Shown here: piece by piece, positions 51,203 through 59,100 of the stretch
Numbering within the stretch: the first letter of the stretch is position 1
Layout of the letters: every line of letters starts with the position of its first letter
From: a bacterium
GTDB taxonomy: Bacteria; 4484-113; JAGGVC01
Direction: 5' to 3'
DNA length: 64,000 nucleotides
Assembly (NCBI GenBank): GCA_039961635.1
Contig: JABRWB010000041.1
Span: 65,448 to 129,447 of the forward strand
Translations under genes and position numbers: made by a program
Notes under the pieces: generated by a model
Seen by the model: the letters and a program-made list of their open reading frames with translations, nothing else
Database searches by the model: none
Told to the model about the DNA's origin: nothing

Positions 51203-52162
51203 CTATTTAATTATCCGCGAAAGCTCGTAAAGAGATGGATCTATCGCTCGTTTATCCCCTTCCAACCTTGATAACGGAAACCTCCTAATCACGTTTCCGG
51301 ATAGTCCGACATAAATTCCGTCTTCACCTTCTTCCGCCGCGACGACCGCCTCGTATCCAAGTCTGCTTGCAAGTACGCGATCGAATGCGGTGGGTGAGCC
51401 GCCGCGCTGCACATGGCCCAAAACGGTTACGCGCATGTCCACAGGAACCTTTAAATGCTTATCCAACTCGTTTTTGACGTCTCTGCCCCGCGCGAATCCT
51501 TCGGCCACTACTATGATCACGTACGTCCCCCAGTTTTCCAGCCTGTGTTCCACTTCGCGCGCAATCACGTCGTAGTCTACAGGCATTTCGGGGATCAGAA
51601 TGATGTCGGCTCCGCCGGCTATCCCGCTGGACAGCGCCAACCAGCCCGAGCCGCGCCCCATCGTTTCCACTATAAACGCCCTGTGGTGGCTCGCCGCGGT
51701 GTCACGCAGCCTTGTAAGCGAATCCACAACCGTGTTGCACGCGGTGTCGAATCCAATTGTCGTATCCAATTCCGGCACATCGTTGTCGATTGTTTTCGGG
51801 ATGCCAATCAGCCTGACTCCCAGCCGCGAAAGCGCGAGCGCTCCCTTGAGACTGCCGTCCCCGCCAATAACGATTAGGCAATCCAATTCCCAGGCTTTTA
51901 TAGATTCGTAAGCTTTTTGACGGCCTTCTTCCGTTTCAAATTCCTCGCTGCGCGCGCTGCCCAGCACCGTTCCGCCACGCTGCAAGATATCCGCAACGTC
52001 AAGGTAAGACACCACCTTTGCGTCACCGTCGATGAGGCCCTTATAGCCCCATTTGAACGCGACAAGCTTATGACCTTTGGACAATCCAACGCGCGCAACA
52101 GAACGATACGCAGCGTTCATGCCAGGGCAATCGCCGCCGCTCGTAAGAACTCCGATGTTCAT
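51203..52162 (-). CDS. pfkA: 6-phosphofructokinase, GGDG type
   Basis: A 319-residue phosphofructokinase. It begins MNIGVLTSGGDCPGMNAAYRS; GGDGS (about 98-102) carries the Gly expected for ATP use, but the substrate loop reads PKTIDND, with Lys as in PPi enzymes rather than Gly. GRGSGWLAL and GHVQRGGSPTAFDR are also present. It phosphorylates fructose 6-phosphate in glycolysis. GGGAGGGG precedes the ATG. It is divergent from a second PFK, and shares a symmetrical promoter region with it. Confidence 0.93.
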   Translation of the reverse strand: MNIGVLTSGGDCPGMNAAYRSVARVGLSKGHKLVAFKWGYKGLIDGDAKVVSYLDVADILQRGGTVLGSARSEEFETEEGRQKAYESIKAWELDCLIVIGGDGSLKGALALSRLGVRLIGIPKTIDNDVPELDTTIGFDTACNTVVDSLTRLRDTAASHHRAFIVETMGRGSGWLALSSGIAGGADIILIPEMPVDYDVIAREVEHRLENWGTYVIIVVAEGFARGRDVKNELDKHLKVPVDMRVTVLGHVQRGGSPTAFDRVLASRLGYEAVVAAEEGEDGIYVGLSGNVIRRFPLSRLEGDKRAIDPSLYELSRIIK

Positions 52163-52188
52163 CTGCCCCTCCCTGAGGCTAAAAACTG

Positions 52189-52222
52189 ATTTTAGCACCG
52201 CCTGAATTCAATCTGCTAAAAT
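52189..52222. promoter_or_regulatory. Mirror-image promoters between the two phosphofructokinase genes
   Basis: TGCTAAAAT reads rightward at 52214-52222 and leftward at 52189-52197 (seen as ATTTTAGCA). Each is an extended -10 (TGC plus TAAAAT). Together they form a 9-bp inverted repeat with a 16-base spacer and drive the two pfk genes apart. The repeat could also bind a regulator. Confidence 0.55.
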
Positions 52223-52283
52223 TCGCCGCTTTTTGCATGTGCCTAGGTTAATGAAGGGTTCGGCAAAGGTAAAAGGAGTTGTT

Positions 52284-53339
52284 ATGAGATTCGGTGTGCT
52301 AACGGGAGGCGGCGATTCCCCGGCAATAAACGCCGCAACCAGGGCGATCACTTTGTCCGCTTTAGAGGAAGGGCACGATGTCGTCGGCATCCGGGACGGC
52401 TGGCGGGGCGCGGTCGAGAACAAAACCTTCAAGCTTACTTCAACCGCCGTTTCAGGAATAATAAACTTGAGCGGGACGATTCTGGGCACTTCGCGCACGA
52501 ATCCATTCAAGATGGACAAAGGGCCGGACAAAGTTTTGGCAACATTCAAAAAGCACGGAATCGATTACTTGATCGCAATCGGCGGAGACGACACGCTGGG
52601 CGTCGCCCACAAGCTTGCAAAACACGGGGTAAAGGCCATCGGTATCCCGCAAACAATTGACAACGATTTAGGCGAAACCGATTACGCGATCGGATTCGAC
52701 ACCTCGCTTAATTTCGTGATGGATGCGCTGGACAGGCTGCGCAGCACGGCCGCCAGCCACAGCAGGATTATTGTCGCGGAGGTTATGGGACGCGACGCGG
52801 GATGGCTTGCTCTGCTCGGCGGCCTTGCCGGCGGCGCGGACATCATTCTGATCCCGGAGCGTCCCTTCAACATGGATCGCGTTTGCGCGTCGCTTAGGGA
52901 GGCGCACAAGAAAGGCAAGAGGTTTGCTATTGTTGCTGTTGCGGAAGGCGCGTTACCCGAAGGCGGCCATGATCAGGTATCCAAGACCGCGGAAATCGAT
53001 GCATTCGGTCACATAATTTTGGGTGGCATCGGCGAATGGGTTGCCGGCGAAATTAAGAAGCGCACGGAATACGAAGTGCGAAGCATCGTTCTCGGCCATA
53101 TGCAGCGCGGCGGCACCCCAACCGCATTCGACCGAAATTTGGCTACCCGTTACGGTGCAGCCGCGGTAATCGGCTGTCTTGAAGGCAATACAGACACGAT
53201 GGTTGCCCTGAAAGGACACAAGATTGTCTATGTACCCCTCGAAAAGGCGCTCAGGAAAAACCGAGTTGTGGACATAAAAACTCTGCGCGAGACCGAGTTT
53301 TTCCTGCGCGTATCAATGCGCGACCATCTGGCCTTTTAG
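52284..53339 (+). CDS. Phosphofructokinase, GGDD (PPi-like) type
   Basis: A 351-residue phosphofructokinase. It begins MRFGVLTGGGDSPAINAATR; GGDDT is the Asp signature of diphosphate-dependent enzymes, but the next loop reads PQTIDND, with Gln where PPi enzymes have Lys and ATP enzymes Gly. GRDAGWLAL and GHMQRGGTPTAFDR follow. It may use PPi, making a reversible step, but donor choice needs assay. AAAGGAG lies seven bases before the ATG. It is convergent with gapA, 38 bases apart. Confidence 0.9.
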   Translation: MRFGVLTGGGDSPAINAATRAITLSALEEGHDVVGIRDGWRGAVENKTFKLTSTAVSGIINLSGTILGTSRTNPFKMDKGPDKVLATFKKHGIDYLIAIGGDDTLGVAHKLAKHGVKAIGIPQTIDNDLGETDYAIGFDTSLNFVMDALDRLRSTAASHSRIIVAEVMGRDAGWLALLGGLAGGADIILIPERPFNMDRVCASLREAHKKGKRFAIVAVAEGALPEGGHDQVSKTAEIDAFGHIILGGIGEWVAGEIKKRTEYEVRSIVLGHMQRGGTPTAFDRNLATRYGAAAVIGCLEGNTDTMVALKGHKIVYVPLEKALRKNRVVDIKTLRETEFFLRVSMRDHLAF

Positions 53340-53377
53340 TATTGACGCCGGCTGCATTCACGTTTTCGGCAGATGGT

Positions 53378-54385
53378 TTAGAACTTGGAGCCCATGAATT
53401 TCATCAAATCAACGCAACGCGCCGAGTAACCCCACTCGTTGTCGTACCACGACAACACTTTGACGAATCGCGGGCCCGAAAATTTCGTATACTTCGGATC
53501 GAAGATGGACGAATGCGGATCCTGCTTGAAGTCCATCGAAACGCACTCGTCCTCGCAATAGGCCAGTATTCCCTTCAACTCGCCTTCCGAGGCCGCCTTA
53601 ACCGCGGCGTTAACCGCTTTGGAATCCGAATCCTTGCCAAGGATGGCGGTGAAGTCAACCAAGCTAACCGTTGGCGTGGGCACTCGCACGGCGAAACCGT
53701 CTATCTTGCCGGCCAAATGAGGCAGAACCAGTCCTATGGCTGCCGCGGCACCGGTCTTTGTCGGAATCATGTTCAATGCAGCAGCCCTTGCGCGCCGCCA
53801 GTCCTTGTGCGGAGCATCAAGAATGACCTGATCGTTCGTGTAGCTGTGAATCGTCGTCATCAACCCGCATTCGACGCCGAAATTGTCGTCCAGAACTTTG
53901 ACAACAGGCGCAAGGCAGTTCGTAGTGCAACTTGCATTCGAAATGATTTTGTGCTTGGCGGGATCGAAATTCGAATGGTTGACTCCCATCAGGAATGTCT
54001 CGTCAACATTCGTCCCGGGCGCGCTAATCACGACGAACTTAGCCCCGGCATCGATGTGTTTTCTTGCAGTTTCCCCGTCCGTGAACCGTCCGGTAGATTC
54101 AAGAACGATGTCCACGTCGTACTTTGCCCACGGCAAAGCTGCCGGATCTTTTTCTTTAAACAAATGCACGGTGTAGCCGTTCGGGAACTCAAAAGTATCC
54201 TGCCCGACTTTAAACTGCCTGGTGAACCGGCCGTAATTCGAGTCGTACTTGAGCAAGTGCGCAAGCAAATCCTCGTCCACGAGGTCGTTGATGCCGACTA
54301 CCTCGATTTCCGGCTCGTCCAGCGCAAGATGAAACACTTGTCTGCCGATACGGCCGAATCCGTTTATGCCAACCTTGATCGCCAT
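53378..54385 (-). CDS. gapA: Glyceraldehyde-3-phosphate dehydrogenase, type I
   Basis: A 335-residue GAPDH. The NAD-binding start is KVGINGFGRIGRQVF; the catalytic cysteine is in SNASCTTNCLAP; the conserved TKTGAAAAIG, AVRVPTPTVSLVD and SWYDNEWGYSAR blocks are all present. It converts glyceraldehyde 3-phosphate to 1,3-bisphosphoglycerate. GGAGGGG precedes the ATG. It groups with two phosphofructokinase genes in a small glycolysis cluster. Confidence 0.97.
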   Translation of the reverse strand: MAIKVGINGFGRIGRQVFHLALDEPEIEVVGINDLVDEDLLAHLLKYDSNYGRFTRQFKVGQDTFEFPNGYTVHLFKEKDPAALPWAKYDVDIVLESTGRFTDGETARKHIDAGAKFVVISAPGTNVDETFLMGVNHSNFDPAKHKIISNASCTTNCLAPVVKVLDDNFGVECGLMTTIHSYTNDQVILDAPHKDWRRARAAALNMIPTKTGAAAAIGLVLPHLAGKIDGFAVRVPTPTVSLVDFTAILGKDSDSKAVNAAVKAASEGELKGILAYCEDECVSMDFKQDPHSSIFDPKYTKFSGPRFVKVLSWYDNEWGYSARCVDLMKFMGSKF

Positions 54386-54433
54386 TGTCCCCTCCGAGGA
54401 TGGTGATTACCGGCGGCGGGCGCCGATAATGCG

Positions 54434-54461
54434 ATTATACATCCTGTCTCACATCGTGCAA
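54434..54461 (-). promoter_or_regulatory. Promoter of gapA
   Basis: On the minus strand TTGCAC (complement of 54456-54461) and TATAAT (54434-54439) are 16 bases apart. The leader would be about 42 bases. Confidence 0.5.
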
Positions 54462-54488
54462 GCTTTGAATCACGCAAGCTTTGAAAGA

Positions 54489-55085
54489 CTAAGGTGCTTT
54501 TTTAAAGCCGGCGGCGTCCTTTACCAATGATAAAATCAACTCCACCTCGCCGACTCCCAAGCCGAGCCTGGAGGCAATTTCGGCGTTCGACTTGCCCTTC
54601 CTGGTCATTTCGAGAGCTTTCAACGCCTTCTCTGCGTACTCGGCGCTTGGTCCATCGTCCAACTCCCCCGCAATATCGGCGGCTGCTGGATCAGCGGACT
54701 GCTCTTCCAAGCTTTTTAAACGTTCGCGCTGCGAATTTGTCAGCGTCGGATCGTTAAGCGTTGTCGGCGGCTTGGCTGATTCTTTATCCGCAGCAGTTCC
54801 GGCAAAGCCCGAAGCGGCGGAAAGTGCAGATGCCATTCCAGCAAGCTTGGCAGCCAGATGAACCGTTTCATTTAACTTCAATTCGATTTTACGCGCTTCA
54901 ACTACTGTTGACTCGAACTTTTTAAGCCGTGCATCTATTTCGTCCAGTATTTCTCGGTGAATCCGCTCGGTTCTATCGCCCGGAAATATGCTCCCTTCTC
55001 TGAGCCAAAGTCCGATGATCGTAGCAAGCCCGGCGGTAATCAACACCAGGAGTACGATCAAAAAAGTAAAAGCTCCGCCGGCCAT
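54489..55085 (-). CDS. Membrane-anchored coiled-coil protein with C-terminal HTH-like segment
   Basis: A 198-residue protein. It has an N-terminal membrane helix (about 6-27), a coiled coil (about 40-85), an acidic Ala/Pro/Asp-rich linker, and a C-terminal helix-turn-helix-like motif (EMTRKGKSNAEIASRLGLGVGEVELILSLVK) like that of DUF2802/DUF6115 proteins. Function is unknown. TATAAT lies eight bases before the ATG and there is no ribosome site; a TTG one codon earlier is possible. Confidence 0.7.
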   Translation of the reverse strand: MAGGAFTFLIVLLVLITAGLATIIGLWLREGSIFPGDRTERIHREILDEIDARLKKFESTVVEARKIELKLNETVHLAAKLAGMASALSAASGFAGTAADKESAKPPTTLNDPTLTNSQRERLKSLEEQSADPAAADIAGELDDGPSAEYAEKALKALEMTRKGKSNAEIASRLGLGVGEVELILSLVKDAAGFKKAP

Positions 55086-55099
55086 CAATGGGAATTATA
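55083..55099 (-). promoter_or_regulatory. TATAAT -10 eight bases before an ATG start (near-leaderless)
   Basis: On the minus strand TATAAT (complement of 55094-55099) is followed by eight bases and ATG (55085-55083). Confidence 0.5.
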
Positions 55100-55131
55100 C
55101 ATAACGAGCCGACAAACGGGTTTCCGCAAAA

Positions 55132-56181
55132 CTAATATTCGCCTGTATCGAAAGGAACCTTTCTTGATTGCGTGATACACGCGCCTTCCAATTTTTCTCC
55201 GGGCCTGATTTTTGCTTCAGGGCCTATTATGCAGTCCAGCAGCTCCGCTCCTTCGCCAATTTCCGCATGCGGCATCACTATCGTGCGCTCAAGTTGCGCG
55301 TTCTCGCCAATCTTCACGCCGCGTGAGACGACCACCTGGCCATTCAGCTTTGCCTTGCCGGCAAGTACGGCGGTTTCTGCGATGTAAACATATCCCCGGA
55401 AAACGTGGAAGCCCTTATTTTCATAGCCCCCAAACGCGGGATCGTACATCTGATAATGATGCAGGACTTCAAAATGCGCCCGCCAGAAACTCGCGAGCGT
55501 GCCGATGTCGCGCCAGTAGCCGGAGTGAGGGAATCCTCCTATAGCGCGGCCGGCGCGGATAAGGGCCGGAAATGTTTCGCGCTCCAGACTTACTTTTTTC
55601 CCTTCCGGAATTTCGGCGACAAGCGCGGGGTCAATAATGTAATAGCCGGTGTTCACCCAGTGCTGCGATGCGTCCGAACCGTGCGGTTTCTCCAAAAAAT
55701 CCTTGATCCGGTGTTCCTCGTCCATAATGATTAATCCGTATCGGGACGGGTCAGGGACGGAAAACGCCGCGATGGTAAGAACGTTCCCAGCGCGTCGGTG
55801 CCATTCAAACATCGCTTGCAAATTGATGTTGTTGAGAATATCACCATTGGCCACCTGTACCGAAGATCTCCCCTCGATGTATTGCAGGCAGTTACGAAGC
55901 GCGCCTCCCGTACCCAAAGGTTCCCGCTCCAAGCATACGTGCACATCGAAGCCAAAATTGCCGTTCGCGTTGAAAAGCTGGATTATCTCGTCCGCTCCAT
56001 GGCCGAGCGCCAGCACGAGCCTTGTGATTCCCGCCTCTCTAAACTGCTCCAAAAGGTATGTGATTATTGGCTTGTCAAGAAACGGTAATGCAGGCTTTGG
56101 AATTGAGTCTGTCAATGGCGCCAATCTGGTTCCAAACCCGCCCAGCAAGACAACCGCCGTGTCAATCGCCCCTGTTGTCAT
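55132..56181 (-). CDS. NDP-sugar pyrophosphorylase (mannose-1-phosphate guanylyltransferase-like)
   Basis: A 349-residue sugar nucleotidyltransferase. The active-site loop is VVLLGGFGTRLAPLTDSIPKPALPFLDKP; VANGDILNNINLQAMFEWH holds the metal-binding Asp; DFLEKPHG and the tail with left-handed-helix repeats (AVLAGKAKLNGQVVVSRGVKIGENAQLERTIVMPHAEIGEGAEL) complete it. It makes an NDP-sugar, probably GDP-mannose or similar. The start gene codon lies close to the giant membrane protein gene upstream (eight bases), possibly co-transcribed. Confidence 0.9.
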   Translation of the reverse strand: MTTGAIDTAVVLLGGFGTRLAPLTDSIPKPALPFLDKPIITYLLEQFREAGITRLVLALGHGADEIIQLFNANGNFGFDVHVCLEREPLGTGGALRNCLQYIEGRSSVQVANGDILNNINLQAMFEWHRRAGNVLTIAAFSVPDPSRYGLIIMDEEHRIKDFLEKPHGSDASQHWVNTGYYIIDPALVAEIPEGKKVSLERETFPALIRAGRAIGGFPHSGYWRDIGTLASFWRAHFEVLHHYQMYDPAFGGYENKGFHVFRGYVYIAETAVLAGKAKLNGQVVVSRGVKIGENAQLERTIVMPHAEIGEGAELLDCIIGPEAKIRPGEKLEGACITQSRKVPFDTGEY

Positions 56182-56188
56182 TGCTTAC

Positions 56189-59100
56189 CTATGTCACCGA
56201 TATCCTTAAAGGAGGTGCGGCCGCAGCGCTTTCGGGATTGGCAATTTCGTAAACATTGCTCTGCGGTACTTCAGCCGATAATGGATACAGCGCTCTCATC
56301 CTAAACCGCACTACCACACGATCGCCCCGCAAGAGCCCAAAATGATAAAGCCTTAAAAAGCGCCCGGTCTCCTCCCACCGAGCGATTATTCCTGAATTCA
56401 CAAGCGCGTCCAAGTCGGAGGCCAAAGGCTTGAAGCCGGGCGCGATACCCACCTGCATCACGATTGCACCCGACGAACCCGCCGCCAAATACTTTGCTTC
56501 AGCCTCGACGCGCAATGTATCTTTGACTGCCAGCTCGGTTCTGTCGTAACTGACCGAAAACTCGAACGGCTTGGCGACAGGGCTTTCACGCACCTCATTC
56601 CATGGCAGGTTGTAACGCACATCCAGTTGGTAAAACAGCCGGCCGAAATTGAAACCGGCAAGTGAAAAGGTAGTGGCACCTTTTCCGTTTAGCGCCTGGC
56701 TAAGGTCTATGAACTTTGCAACTCCGTTTGATTCTTTGGAAAATATCGCTTCCGCTATTTCAGTCACGCCGGATTTTAAAATTGCCGTTCCGTCCCCTTT
56801 GTAGCTTAGGAAATCCTCTCCAGCAACCAAAGCTTTCAAGGCCAATGCTGTTGCGCGTGCACTTCCCCAAGTTCCATCTTGTCCCTTTTGAGTTGCTAGC
56901 CATTCAATCGCACTCGCGGCATCGCCCGAACCGGTGTTACCGGATAGCAACGCCAGCACTGCCAGCGACGTACATTCGACATTAGCCGTTTTTCCTGTTG
57001 CAAATGTCAAAGTCGGGCCTGGAGTTTCCCAATAAAGTTTCTTGCGCTCATCGAGTTTCGCCATACCCTTCAGCCTGCCGCACAGAAAATCGATCTCGTC
57101 TTTATTTCCGCCCAAGGCTGAAAGTGCGTTTATTGCAACGGCAAGGGCATAAGGATTGTCGGTCTTTTTGGCGTCGGCCTTCAACTGGTTAACGGCATTT
57201 AACATTTCGCCGCGTTCCACGCCAGAAGCAGCCAGAGCCCACAAAACATAGGAATTGACCGCCAGCTCCATTCCTGGAACTGAATGCATTGCGTCATAGC
57301 GGCCCCCGGGTAACCTGAACAATCCTGAACCCGGCTCCGCTTGGGAACGAAGCCATCGCTGCGTCCGTTTCACAAGATTTGCATCTACAAAACCCACTTT
57401 TTCAATTTCAAGAAGATCGAGCAGCCCGAAAGAGGTGACCGTCAAATCCGCTTGGTCTTCCCCATAGAAGGAAAAACCTCCGCCTGAAGTTTCGAACGCC
57501 AGAATGCTTTGATATCCGATACTTAGATTTTCGCGCGCCCTTGATTCGACTTCGGGGGAAATCCGCCCGGCATTTTTAAGATAACTTAAAACAAGAACGC
57601 TGGGATAATATGCCGCCGAGGTTTCGATAAATCCTCCTTGGCCTGGCTGTTGCGCACTTTCGAAGCTTTCGGAAATGTGGCTTCCAGCGTCCTGATAGAG
57701 TTTCAACACGGCATTTACCGATCCGGCTATTGCCCCTTCCGGCACCTGCACCGTGAAATTGGACTCCTTATCTGTAAATATACCATTTGTAATCTTTACA
57801 ACTTCCTTGCCGCCTGGAACCACCCTGACCGGGTATTCGATTGCGTCCGTACGCCCGCCTCCGGAATTGGCCGTGGCGCTTAATGCGAAATCGCCCACGC
57901 GCAACGCCTTAATTCGAAACTCGACATATACGGCGGATCCATTCGGTGCGGTAATTGCTGCCGAAGGGGAACCCGAAAGCGAAAACCAGTCCGCAGGCTG
58001 TAAAGATACGGACGCCGATTGATTTGCCCCGGTGAAATTGTAGACAGCAATTGGAACCGTAATTTCATCGCCTAAAGTCATTTCCGCCGGAATAAGCGCG
58101 TCAATAAAGAATCCGGTCTTGACAGGCAACATAATCTTGCTTGTGGCAATGTTGCCCCCGGCATCGCTTGCTATAGCCGAAAATTCCCACGTTGTCAGGC
58201 TGTCGGCCATCTCAAAGGTGCAGTCGGCCTGACCTGAATCATCCACTACCAGTTCGGGAATCCACACAAGCGTCTCCGGAAAATGCTTCCTTATGCGCGC
58301 AGGCTCGGATTTATGCTGCAAGGAGGCCGAAGCTGACGTTGCCGCCTTCTCGAACAGGGCTTCCCTGGGGGTGCCGCCCAAATCGCCGCCCGTTGCAACG
58401 GATTCAGTGGAAAAGGATTTTGCACCTTCAGGGAGTCCGGGTACTCCAAAAGAAAAAACTACAAGTCCCGCGATTCCGGCAGCCAAAATCGTTGTGGTTA
58501 CTCTCAGCGGTTGCAGGCGGGACGCGGTGACAGGATTTTCGATATTGTTGCAAAGAAACGCTGCTGAAAGCACGAAGGGATTTGCATACAATAGCGCCAA
58601 AATCAATCCTTGGACAGGAATTGAAATTTCGCCTATTCCAACAAGCACGAACCATGCCGCGCTAACCGGATACGCCGCCGCCAGCAGCATAGCTTTAACT
58701 CGAAACAGGTCGATACGTTCTCCGATCAATTTTGCCGATATCACTGAAAACGCCAAACCAGCGGCGGAAATCGCGCACACTGCCATCCACCCGACGTATG
58801 CAAATGGCGGCAGCATCGAGACCATCCAAGGCGCAACCGACAGCCAAGCCAGCAACCGGTATTGCTTCCAGGCTTTTGGCGACACTACCGCCGCGCTAAA
58901 GCTGCCGTACTGAGCAACCGTGATTACGATCACTGCCAAGGAAAGTACCAACAAAATCGCAGGAAAGCCGATTTGCATCGAGCGCCTGGTTCTTTCCTTC
59001 AGCAGGTTGATTTGCTTCGATTCGATTTCCGACGAGCTTCTGGAGAGCTGATACCAGCTGCGTTCTTCCGGTGCAGCACGCGACGCAAGCGATCTACCGA

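Noticed and set aside
53342-54406. 354-codon plus-strand open frame
   Set aside because: It is antisense to gapA; the GAPDH signature on the other strand is complete.
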